This document shows positions 50,122 to 57,226 of a stretch of DNA of 64,000 nucleotides, in pieces (position 1 is the stretch's first letter; every line of letters begins with the position of its first letter). Under the pieces are notes generated by a model. That model made no database searches. It had not been told where the DNA came from and saw nothing but the letters and a program-made list of their open reading frames with translations. Where the stretch lies: the NCBI GenBank assembly GCA_963752815.1, contig CAVVZI010000021.1, forward strand, positions 1 through 64,000. The letters run 5' to 3'. Source of the stretch: Sva-07 sp963752815 (lineage in GTDB: Bacteria; Actinomycetota; Acidimicrobiia; Acidimicrobiales; Ilumatobacteraceae). The position numbers and the translations under genes were made by a program.

Positions 50122-51003
50122 ATGGGAAGAACACGACGAGACCTCAGCACCAGCACGTGGTTCCACGTGAACAATCGCGGGAGCGACCGCCAAGACATCT
50201 TCAGCTCCGACGGGGACCGCCTCACGTTCGAATCGTTGCTCGGTGACGTCGACGACCGATTCGCCGTGGAAATCCACGCGTACGTGTTGATGTCGAACCA
50301 CTTCCATCTGCTTCTGCACGACCCAGGGGGCGAACTCTCGGCGGCGATGCAGTACCTGACGGCGAAGTACGCCACGGCATACAACCGGCGGACGAGGCGA
50401 GAGGGGCCATTGCTGACCGGACGATTCCACTCGACGCCCATCGTCGACGATGCGCAGCTCTGCGCGACGGCTCGTTACATTCACCGCAATCCGCTGGCGT
50501 TCGTCCCGAAGTCAGCGCTGGGGGCGTACCGGTGGTCGAGTCTCCCGGTCGTACTCGGGCGCAGAACGGCCCCACCGTGGTTGCAGCTGGGCGTCGTGCG
50601 GTCCGTGTCCGAACACGCCGATGACCACCTCCGATTCGTCGTCACCGACCTGCCATCGGACGGAACCGTCGGAGCGGACGGGCGGATTCGGGCGGTGACG
50701 CTCAACGACGTCGTCGCGGTCGTCGCTTCCGTCGGAGGCTGCCAACCCGCGGATATCTCTGAGGGTCGCGGCGGCGATCCCGCGCGACTGCGAATGATCA
50801 CTGTCACGATCGCATTGGGTGAACGTGTCGCGGATTCGCTTGGGCTCGCGTCGGAACTCGGGCTCGATCCGCAATCGGTGCGACGTATCGCGAGAGGCGG
50901 GCGCGTCGCGCTCGCCGATGATCCGTCGTTCAGCCGTCTTCATCAGGCAGTTCTGCGCAGGCTACGCGATCTCGAGCGCCGTCGGTCGTCCACCGCAGCC
51001 TGA
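50122..51003 (+). mobile_element. RAYT: REP-associated Y1/HUH transposase
   Basis: 293-residue single-strand DNA transposase of the IS200/IS605-like REP-associated type (TnpA_REP/RAYT). The metal-binding HUH motif is in HAYVLMSNHFHLLLH (His60 and His62), preceded by WFHVNNRGSDRQDIF (family start). YLTAKYATAYNRRTRREGPLLTGRFHSTPI and ARYIHRNPLAF follow, the last with the candidate catalytic Tyr. The C-terminal ~100 residues (IALGERVADSLGLASELGLD) look like an added helical DNA-binding domain. Single copy, no terminal IS ends; flanked by inverted REP doublets. A domesticated role is likely. Confidence 0.88.
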
Positions 51004-51011
51004 ACCGTTGT

Positions 51012-51075
51012 CGGTTCGTTTGGGGTCGGGGCCGAAACGAACCGGTTCGTTTGGGGTCGGGGCCGAAACGAACCG
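51012..51075. repeat. REP doublet B (inverted relative to doublet A)
   Basis: Two overlapping 33-bp units, 51012-51044 and 51043-51075 (period 31), both starting CGGTTCGTTTGGGGTCGGGG and ending AACGAACCG. They are the reverse complement of doublet A except for two bases per unit. They start 9 bp after the RAYT stop codon and end 10 bp before the stop codon of the convergent folD gene. The gene is thus bracketed by inverted repeats. Confidence 0.85.
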
Positions 51076-51085
51076 ACGCGCCGGT

Positions 51086-51949
51086 TCAGCTGCCGGACGC
51101 GACGACGCCCTGGAGCTTGGCGGCCGTGTACGTGTTCTCCATGAGACAGGCGATCGTCATCGGGCCGGTGCCGCCCGGCATCGGTGTGATCCATCCGGCC
51201 ACCTCGCTCACCGGGCCGTAGTCGACGTCGCCGACGATGCCCGCCTCGGTGCGTGACAGGCCGACGTCGATCACCGCCGCACCGGGCTTGACCATGTCGG
51301 CCGTGATCATCCGTGCCTGCCCGGCCGCACCGACGACGATGTCGGCCTCGCGGACGACAGCGGCGATGTCGGCGGTCCGGGAGTGCGCCATCGTCACCGT
51401 GGCGTCGACACCCTTGCGGGCGAGGAGCAGCGACAGAGGGAGGCCGACGAGCGTGGAGCGCCCGATCACGACGGCCCGTTTGCCGCTCGTGGCTACGTCG
51501 TAGCGCTCGAGGAGCCGCATCACGCCGAGCGGGGTGCAGCCGACGAGGCCGGGACGACCGCGGACCAGCCGGCCCATCGAGCGCTCGGTGAGGCCGTCGA
51601 CGTCCTTCTCCGGCGGTATCAGGTCCAGCACGGGCTCGGGGTCGAGCCCGTCCGGGAGTGGGAGCTGGACGAGGATGCCGTGCACCGTCGGGTCGTCGAC
51701 GAGTTCGCGTACGGCCGACTCCACGTCGGCCTGCGTCGCCGTCGCCGGAAGGTCGACGTGCCGAGAGGTGAGGGCCGCCTCGGCGGCTTTGGCGTGCTTG
51801 CTGCGGACGTACCGCTGGCTCGGCCCGTCGTCACCGACGAGCACCGTGGCCAGGCAGATCGCCGGCGATCCGGCAGCCTCGACCCGCTGGCGGATCGACA
51901 CGATCAACTCGTCGCGCAACCCATTCCCGTCCATCACGATCGCCGTCAC
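51086..51949 (-). CDS. folD: Methylene-THF dehydrogenase/cyclohydrolase
   Basis: 287-residue bifunctional FolD, producing 10-formyl-THF from methylene-THF with NADP. The catalytic Lys is in SQRYVRSKHAKAAEA (YxxxK). Other signatures are GILVQLPLPDGLDPEPVLDLIPPEKDVDGLT, VVIGRSTLVGLPLSLLLARKGVDATVTMAHS and WITPMPGGTGPMTIACLMENT. In the last motif the usual PGGVGPMT has Thr for Val. Start GTG at 51949; another GTG and an ATG follow within 15 codons. Neighbours RAYT and a third REP doublet. Confidence 0.93.
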   Translation of the reverse strand: MTAIVMDGNGLRDELIVSIRQRVEAAGSPAICLATVLVGDDGPSQRYVRSKHAKAAEAALTSRHVDLPATATQADVESAVRELVDDPTVHGILVQLPLPDGLDPEPVLDLIPPEKDVDGLTERSMGRLVRGRPGLVGCTPLGVMRLLERYDVATSGKRAVVIGRSTLVGLPLSLLLARKGVDATVTMAHSRTADIAAVVREADIVVGAAGQARMITADMVKPGAAVIDVGLSRTEAGIVGDVDYGPVSEVAGWITPMPGGTGPMTIACLMENTYTAAKLQGVVASGS

Positions 51950-51971
51950 GTGTCGCCACCGTAGCCGACTT

Positions 51972-52035
51972 CGGTTCGTTCCGGCCCTGGCCCCAAACGA
52001 ACACGGTTCGTTCCGGCCCTGGCCCCAAACGAACA
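51972..52035. repeat. REP doublet C
   Basis: Two 32-bp repeats, 51972-52003 and 52004-52035, identical, each starting CGGTTCGTTCCGGCCCTGG and ending AAACGAACA. Same family as doublets A and B with a variant centre (CCGGCCCTGGCCCC). They fill the gap between the folD start and the stop codon of the TetR gene at 52072. Confidence 0.85.
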
Positions 52036-52071
52036 CGACGCATGACTGCGTTGCGGCGGGCCCGGCTGCGG

Positions 52072-52716
52072 TCAGTTGATCACGGGCGGCAGCCCGAGCC
52101 GCCGGTTCATGTCGGACATGAACGCCTGGAACCCAGCGATCAGGCGGAGTTCGAGAATGCGGGCGATGGCGTCGCGACCGCCGGGGAAACGGCCTGCACG
52201 AACGAGGCGGGCGACATTGATCACGTCGTCGTTGACGAGCCCGGCGTACACCAGGAGCGCGGCGCGGCTACCGGCGTCGAGCGGCTTGTCGTAGCCGTAC
52301 ATGGCGCGCCACATCGACTCCAAGATCGTGGCGCTTCCCGCCCGACCCCGATCGAGGAGGTCGCGGATCCCGGTGCCGAGCGATCCTTCGGCGTAGCGCC
52401 ACCGATCGATCACCTCGAACGTCTTCGGCTCGGCGGCCATCAGGGCGACGATGCCGTCGCAGAAGATGCGCGTGTCACCGTCGTGCGCCCACGACAGGTC
52501 CGGGTTGTCCATGATGCTGCTCATCTTGGTCTGGAGGTCGGCGACGATCTGCCGGCTGGCGAGGGTGGCGAGTTCTTCCCGATTGTGGACGTGTCGGTAG
52601 ATCGCCGACTGCGTGACGCCGAGACGGGCCGCCACCGCGACGGTGGTCAACGCACTCGGACCACCCTCGCGGACGAGCGCCACCGCCGCGTCGATCACAT
52701 CCTGACGTCGATTCAT
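52072..52716 (-). CDS. TetR family transcriptional regulator
   Basis: 214-residue TetR regulator. The DNA-binding domain is MNRRQDVIDAAVALVREGGPSALTTVAVAARLGVTQSAIYRHVHNREELATLASRQIV, and the C-terminal part includes WAHDGDTRIFCDGIVALMAAEPKTFEVI. A TAGTTT box lies 9 nt before the ATG at 52716, leaderless. It is divergent from the ilvBNC leader; a TCTCGCGAGA palindrome at 52757-52766 is a possible operator, so it may or may not influence ilv transcription. No other target is obvious. Confidence 0.85.
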   Translation of the reverse strand: MNRRQDVIDAAVALVREGGPSALTTVAVAARLGVTQSAIYRHVHNREELATLASRQIVADLQTKMSSIMDNPDLSWAHDGDTRIFCDGIVALMAAEPKTFEVIDRWRYAEGSLGTGIRDLLDRGRAGSATILESMWRAMYGYDKPLDAGSRAALLVYAGLVNDDVINVARLVRAGRFPGGRDAIARILELRLIAGFQAFMSDMNRRLGLPPVIN

Positions 52717-52833
52717 TGCAGGTCGAAACTAGTCGTCGGCATTCGTCGATTTGGCATCTCGCGAGACACGAGCCGCACCGACGGCCGTGGACGCCCTACT
52801 CCCGGCCGTTGTCTCAAGGGTTGACCACACCGG

Positions 52834-52839
52834 TACGAT
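52834..52839 (+). promoter_or_regulatory. -10 box of ilv leader
   Basis: TACGAT, 9 nt before the leader-peptide ATG, a TANNNT box placed as for other leaderless genes here. A TTGACC lies at 52821-52826 but is too close to be its -35; none of good quality is seen. The 317-bp gap 52717-53033 otherwise holds the leader gene and attenuator. Confidence 0.45.
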
Positions 52840-52848
52840 GATGCGACT

Positions 52849-52908
52849 ATGAAGTCGATGGCCTCACGCATCTGCGTCTCCAACCTGCTCGTAGTACTCA
52901 TTCAGTAG
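52849..52908 (+). CDS. ilvBNC leader peptide
   Basis: A 19-codon reading frame encoding MKSMASRICVSNLLVVLIQ followed by TAG. Leu, Leu, Val, Val, Leu, Ile cluster near the end, the residues made by the downstream pathway. It is followed 28 bp later by a GC-rich hairpin and a T-run, and then ilvB. This is the classical arrangement for transcription attenuation sensed by ribosome stalling on the branched-chain codons. Too short for a functional protein; translated as a regulatory peptide. Confidence 0.75.
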   Translation: MKSMASRICVSNLLVVLIQ

Positions 52909-52936
52909 CACGCCGGCCCCATCGCCGCGCGTGCTC

Positions 52937-52968
52937 ACGACCTCCCAAACGGGGGGTCGTTTGCTTTT
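52937..52968 (+). terminator. ilv attenuator terminator hairpin
   Basis: ACGACCTCCC (52937-52946), loop AAAC, GGGGGGTCGT (52951-52960), forming a 10-bp stem with one G-U pair, followed by TTGCTTTT. It lies 28 bp after the leader peptide stop and 65 bp before ilvB. An alternative anti-terminator pairing with upstream GC sequence is expected but not worked out here. Confidence 0.72.
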
Positions 52969-53033
52969 CCGCCCAAGTTCCCCGCACCCACCCGAAGTCC
53001 ACCCCGAACCACACAGCACCAGGAAGAATTGTC

Positions 53034-54791
53034 ATGGCTGAGAGAATCACCGGAGCCCAAGCACTCATCAGAGCCTTGGAGCACGAGAAGGTCGACTTGA
53101 TGTTCGGCTACCCCGGCGGGTGCATCCTGCCGGCGTACGACCCGCTCATGGACAGCCCGATCCGCCACGTGCTCGTGCGCCACGAACAGGGCGCCGGCCA
53201 CATGGCCGAGGGCTACGCCCACGTGACCGGCCGCGCCGGCGTGGCGATGGTGACCTCCGGCCCCGCCGCGACGAACCTCGTCACGCCCCTGATGGACGCG
53301 TACATGGACTCGATCCCGATGGTCGCCATCACCGGCCAGGTGCCGACCGGAGCGATCGGCACGGACGCGTTCCAGGAGTGCGACACGATCGGGATCACCC
53401 GGTCGTGCACGAAGCACAACGAGCTCGTGATGACGGCCGAGGACATCCCGATGGCCGTCCGCCAGGCGTTCCACATCGCCCAGACCGGCCGCCCCGGTCC
53501 GACGTTGATCGACGTCCCGAAGGACTGCCTGACCAACGAGATGACCTGGCACTGGCCGAGCGACGACGACGTGCTCGCGTCGCTGCCCGGCTACCGCCCG
53601 AACGTGAAGGGCCACCCGCGCATGATCAAGGAGGCGGCGCGACTGATCCTCGCCTCGGAGCGTCCGGTCATCTACGCCGGCGGCGGCATCCTCAAGGCAC
53701 GCGCCGCGGAGGCGCTGCGTGAACTCGCCGAACTGACCGACAGCTACGTCGTCACCACCCTGATGGCCCGCGGTGCGTTCCCCGACGACCATCCGCTGTG
53801 CCTCGGCATGCCCGGCATGCACGGCAACGCCACGGCCGTCATGTCGATGCAGCGCAGCGACCTGCTGATCGCTCTCGGATCGCGCTTCGACGACCGCATC
53901 ACCGGCAAGGTCGATGCGTTCGCTCCCGACGCCAAGATCATCCACGTCGACATCGACCCGGCCGAGCAGGGCAAGGTCCGCCGGCCCGACGTGCCGATCG
54001 TCGGCGACGCCAAGTACGTCATCGAGGAGATCATCAAGGCGATCAAGGATCTTCAAGCGGGCGGCGCGGTGCAGGCCGACACGTCCGCCTGGAAGAGCAA
54101 GGTGTCGGGCTGGCGCGAGCAGTTCCCGATGACCTACGAGCAGTCCGAGCCGGGCGAAGCGCTCAAGCCGCAGTTCTGCATCGAGCAGCTCAACGAGCAT
54201 GCGCCGGAGAACACGATCGTCACGTCGGGCGTCGGCCAGCACCAGATGTACACGTCGCAGTTCTGGAAGTTCAACGAGCCGTACACCTGGGTCAACTCCG
54301 GTGGGCTCGGCACGATGGGCTTCTCGATCCCTGCGGCGATCGGCGCCAAGGCGGCCAAGCCCGACCACACCGTGTGGGCGATCGACGGCGACGGGTGTTT
54401 CCAGATGACCGCGCAGGAGCTGGTCACCTCGACCGTCGAGCGGCTGCCGATCAAGGTGGCGCTGCTGAACAACAGCTATCTCGGCATGGTCCGCCAGTGG
54501 CAGGAGATGTTCTACGACGAGCGGTACTCGGAGGTCTTCCTGAACGGCACGGTGCCGGACTACGTGATGTGGGCGGAGGCGATGGGCTGCGTCGGCATCC
54601 GGGTCGAGTCGCCCGAGGAGGTCGCCCCGGCGATCGAGAAGGCGAACTCGATCAACGACCGCACGGTCGTCGTCGAGTTCCGTACCGAAGCGTCCGAGAA
54701 GGTGTTCCCGATGGTCCCCGCGGGCTTCTCGAACGACGACCTGATCCTGCACCCCACGCAGCACGATCGCGTCGGAGCGTTGCGGTCATGA
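53034..54791 (+). CDS. ilvB: Acetolactate synthase large subunit
   Basis: 585-residue thiamine-diphosphate enzyme, first common step in valine and isoleucine synthesis. It starts MAERITGAQALIRALEHEKVDLMFGYPGGCILPAYDPLMDSP with the catalytic Glu in RHEQGAGHMAEGYA, has a typical FAD/central domain, and the ThDP motif GDGCFQMTAQELVTSTVERLPIKVALLNNSYLGMVRQWQEMFYDERY. First gene of ilvB-ilvN-ilvC. AGGAAGAATTGTC provides a ribosome-binding site. Its expression is probably attenuated by the upstream leader. Confidence 0.96.
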   Translation: MAERITGAQALIRALEHEKVDLMFGYPGGCILPAYDPLMDSPIRHVLVRHEQGAGHMAEGYAHVTGRAGVAMVTSGPAATNLVTPLMDAYMDSIPMVAITGQVPTGAIGTDAFQECDTIGITRSCTKHNELVMTAEDIPMAVRQAFHIAQTGRPGPTLIDVPKDCLTNEMTWHWPSDDDVLASLPGYRPNVKGHPRMIKEAARLILASERPVIYAGGGILKARAAEALRELAELTDSYVVTTLMARGAFPDDHPLCLGMPGMHGNATAVMSMQRSDLLIALGSRFDDRITGKVDAFAPDAKIIHVDIDPAEQGKVRRPDVPIVGDAKYVIEEIIKAIKDLQAGGAVQADTSAWKSKVSGWREQFPMTYEQSEPGEALKPQFCIEQLNEHAPENTIVTSGVGQHQMYTSQFWKFNEPYTWVNSGGLGTMGFSIPAAIGAKAAKPDHTVWAIDGDGCFQMTAQELVTSTVERLPIKVALLNNSYLGMVRQWQEMFYDERYSEVFLNGTVPDYVMWAEAMGCVGIRVESPEEVAPAIEKANSINDRTVVVEFRTEASEKVFPMVPAGFSNDDLILHPTQHDRVGALRS

Positions 54792-55363
54792 GCAAGGAGC
54801 CGCTGTACAACACGCCCAGTCGGAGCAACGAACCGATCCGTCACCACATCCTGTCGGTGCTCGTCCAGAACCGCGCGGGCGTTCTCGCCCGTGTGGCCAG
54901 CCTGTTCGCCCGGCGCGGCTTCAACATCTTCTCGCTCGCCGTCGCTCCGGCCGAGGAGGAGGGCATGAGCCGGATCACGATCGTCGTCGACGTCCAGTCG
55001 ACGCCGCTCGAACAGGTGACCAAGCAGCTGTTCAAGCTGATCGACGTGATCAAGATCTCCGAACTCGACCCGCGTCGCTCGGTCGAGCGCGAGCTGCTGA
55101 TCGCCACGGTCAAGGCACCCGACGACCAGCGCGGCCATGTGGTGGAGCTGGTCAACATCTTCGAGGGCAAGATCATCGCCGTCGCCGAATCGGTGCTCAC
55201 CGTGAGCCTCGACGGTCATCCCGACAAGCTCAACGACTTTGAGGATTTGCTCGCCGGTTATGGCATCGTTGAGCTGCAGCGCACCGGTCGCGTGGCGCTG
55301 CCGAAACTCGAACGCCCCGCACGGCTGCGCGCCGTGTCCCCAACCACAGGAAAGGCTGGCTGA
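54788..55363 (+). CDS. ilvN: Acetolactate synthase small subunit
   Basis: 191-residue regulatory subunit with an N-terminal ACT domain (HHILSVLVQNRAGVLARVASLFARRGFNIFSLAVAPAEEEGMSRITIVVDV) that binds valine for feedback inhibition, and a C-terminal ALS_ss domain (RELLIATVKAPDDQRGHVVELVNIFEGKIIAVAESVLTVSLDG). The ATG overlaps the ilvB stop by 4 bp (ATGA), so the two are translationally coupled, matching their 1:1 use. The N-terminal 20 residues precede the ACT domain. Confidence 0.95.
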   Translation: MSKEPLYNTPSRSNEPIRHHILSVLVQNRAGVLARVASLFARRGFNIFSLAVAPAEEEGMSRITIVVDVQSTPLEQVTKQLFKLIDVIKISELDPRRSVERELLIATVKAPDDQRGHVVELVNIFEGKIIAVAESVLTVSLDGHPDKLNDFEDLLAGYGIVELQRTGRVALPKLERPARLRAVSPTTGKAG

Positions 55364-55364
55364 C

Positions 55365-56393
55365 ATGGCCGTCACCGTCTACTACGCCGAGGACGCAGAT
55401 CCCTCGATCATCCGCTCGAAGAAGGTTGCCGTCATCGGCTACGGATCGCAGGGTCATGCACATGCACTGAACCTGAAGGAGTCCGGTGTCGACGTGGCGG
55501 TCGGCCTGCGCGAGGAATCATCCTCGGCCGCCAAGGCCGACGCGGCCGGCCTCAGCGTGATGTCGATCGGCGAAGCCGCCGCGTGGGCTGACGTGATCAT
55601 GCTGCTCGCCCCCGACACGGAGCAGAAGCGGATCTACGACGAGCACATCGCCGAGCACATGACCGACGGCAAGGCGCTCGCCTTCGCCCACGGCTTCAAC
55701 ATCCGCTTCGACCGCATCCAGCCGCCCGCCGGCGTCGACGTGATCATGATCGCCCCGAAGGGCCCCGGCCATCTCGTGCGCCGCACCTACACCGAGGGCG
55801 GCGGCGTGCCGGCGCTGATCGCGGTGGCGCAGGACGCGACGGGCAACGCCCGCGCCGTGGCGATGTCGTACGCCGACGCGATCGGCGGCACCCGCGCCGG
55901 CGTGATCGAGACGACGTTCGCCGAGGAGACCGAGACCGACCTGTTCGGCGAGCAGGCCGTGCTGTGCGGCGGCCTCACCGCGCTCGTCCGCGCCGGGTTC
56001 GAGACGCTCACCGAGGCCGGCTACGCCCCGGAGATGGCGTACTTCGAGTGCCTCCACGAGGTGAAGCTCATCGTCGACCTGATGTACGAAGAGGGCATCG
56101 CCGGCATGCGCTACTCGATCTCCGACACCGCCGAGTACGGCGACCTGACCCGCGGCTCGCGCGTCGTCAACGAGGCGACCAAGGCCGAGATGAAGAAGAT
56201 CCTCGGCGAGATCCAGTCGGGCCAGTTCGCCGCCGAGTGGATCGCCGAGTCGGAGGCCGGTCGCCCGACCTACAAGCGCCTCCAGCAGGAGGGCAAGGAT
56301 CACCCGATCGAGGACATCGGTGGCCAACTGCGCGAGATGATGCCGTTCATCAGCGCCGGCCGCCAGAAGGTCAGCGAAGTCTCGGGAGGTTGA
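55365..56393 (+). CDS. ilvC: Ketol-acid reductoisomerase (class I)
   Basis: 342-residue NADPH-dependent ketol-acid reductoisomerase, second common step. It has the cofactor loop VAVIGYGSQGHAHALNLKESGVDVAVGLREESSS, metal-binding KGPGHLVRRTYTEGGGVPALIAV and ETETDLFGEQAVLCGGLTALV, and the C-terminal knotted domain (FECLHEVKLIVDLMYEEGIAGMRYSISDTAEYGDLTRG). Its length is that of the short class I form. AGGAAAGG lies upstream; the gene starts 1 bp after the ilvN stop. Followed by a perfect palindrome. Confidence 0.96.
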   Translation: MAVTVYYAEDADPSIIRSKKVAVIGYGSQGHAHALNLKESGVDVAVGLREESSSAAKADAAGLSVMSIGEAAAWADVIMLLAPDTEQKRIYDEHIAEHMTDGKALAFAHGFNIRFDRIQPPAGVDVIMIAPKGPGHLVRRTYTEGGGVPALIAVAQDATGNARAVAMSYADAIGGTRAGVIETTFAEETETDLFGEQAVLCGGLTALVRAGFETLTEAGYAPEMAYFECLHEVKLIVDLMYEEGIAGMRYSISDTAEYGDLTRGSRVVNEATKAEMKKILGEIQSGQFAAEWIAESEAGRPTYKRLQQEGKDHPIEDIGGQLREMMPFISAGRQKVSEVSGG

Positions 56394-56397
56394 CGGG

Positions 56398-56434
56398 CCT
56401 GAAACGCTTGGTGCCTGGCACCAAGCGTTTCAGG
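56398..56434. terminator. Perfect 18-bp palindrome between ilvC and alkB
   Basis: Left arm CCTGAAACGCTTGGTGCC (56398-56415), one-base spacer, perfect right arm 56417-56434. It begins 5 bp after the ilvC stop codon and ends just before the stop codon of the convergent alkB gene (56436). Its centre, GGTGCCTGGCACC, resembles those at 9.7 and 22.3 kb. Probable bidirectional terminator. Confidence 0.72.
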
Positions 56435-56435
56435 T

Positions 56436-57143
56436 TCAGCCGGGCGGGCGCGAACGTGAGCCGGGCAGACGGGGACTGTCCGAGTACTGCCTTCCGTCGG
56501 AGTAGGCGGGGTTGGTGTCGGGGCGACCGCGGCGGCTCGTCCAGCGCCAGGTGAGCGAGATCCTGGCCTGGTCGGTGTCGGCGGCCGGAATGCCGTGGAG
56601 CCAGTCGCGTTGGGCGGCGCCACCCATCACGAGCATGTCGCCCTCGCCGGGCAGCAGCACGATGTCGTCACCGAGCTGGCCCGACTGTCCGCGGACCGGG
56701 TTGCTCGACAGGGGCACGCGCTTGCGGAACACGAACGGCCTGCGTTCGCCGAGCACGACGATCGCGATCAGCGTGTCGTCGAGCCAGCGCATCTCGCGGT
56801 CCGAGTGCAGGCCCTGGAAGTCGTCGCCGTCGCGATAGAGCAGCGCACCGACACCGCTGAACTCGACGCGATACGTCGAACGCAGATGCAGCGACGTCTG
56901 GCGCAGCAGCGGTGAACGATCAGCGGGCAGCCCGGCGCCGAGGCGCTTCTCCGGGACGTACTTGTCGTAGCGCAGGATCTCGTTCTGCTGCCACGGGGTC
57001 TGCTCGCGGATCGCGGCGAATTCGGCTGCGGCATCGACCACGAAGCGCTCGACGACGTCGACCCACGACGTGGCGTCGAGTTGGCGACGGTCGATCGACG
57101 CGTGCCGATCGATGCGCAGGTCATCCGGGCGCGTTTCGCTCAC
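56436..57143 (-). CDS. AlkB-like 2-oxoglutarate/Fe(II) dioxygenase
   Basis: 235-residue non-heme iron dioxygenase of the AlkB type, which removes alkyl groups from bases in nucleic acids. Iron ligands are visible in FQGLHSDREMRW (HxD) and QRDWLHGIPA (His), and the 2-oxoglutarate-binding arginines in QARISLTWRWTSRRG. GALLYRDGDDFQGLHSD is the typical substrate loop. Start ATG at 57143. Convergent with ilvC; not functionally linked to it by any visible feature. Confidence 0.86.
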   Translation of the reverse strand: MSETRPDDLRIDRHASIDRRQLDATSWVDVVERFVVDAAAEFAAIREQTPWQQNEILRYDKYVPEKRLGAGLPADRSPLLRQTSLHLRSTYRVEFSGVGALLYRDGDDFQGLHSDREMRWLDDTLIAIVVLGERRPFVFRKRVPLSSNPVRGQSGQLGDDIVLLPGEGDMLVMGGAAQRDWLHGIPAADTDQARISLTWRWTSRRGRPDTNPAYSDGRQYSDSPRLPGSRSRPPG

Positions 57144-57177
57144 CGATCCATGCTCGCGCGGCCCGACCGCACCGGCT

Positions 57178-57203
57178 AATTCCGACTCGTTTGGTCGGGA
57201 ATT
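57178..57203. promoter_or_regulatory. Imperfect palindrome upstream of metY
   Basis: AATTCCGAC (57178-57186) and GTCGGGAATT (57194-57203), complementary except for one extra G, in the 83-bp gap before metY. A TACGGT box (57212-57217) follows, 9 nt before the ATG. Possible operator; short and single, so tentative. Confidence 0.4.
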
Positions 57204-57226
57204 GCGGATGCTACGGTCTCACCCTT

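Noticed and set aside
50028..52035. CRISPR array
   Set aside because: Repeat units are adjacent pairs without unique spacers, in three loci and both orientations, and no cas gene is present.
52935..54764. 609-residue minus-strand frame opposite ilvB
   Set aside because: Antisense shadow; His/Asp/Arg-rich, no recognisable domain, and ilvB is unambiguous.
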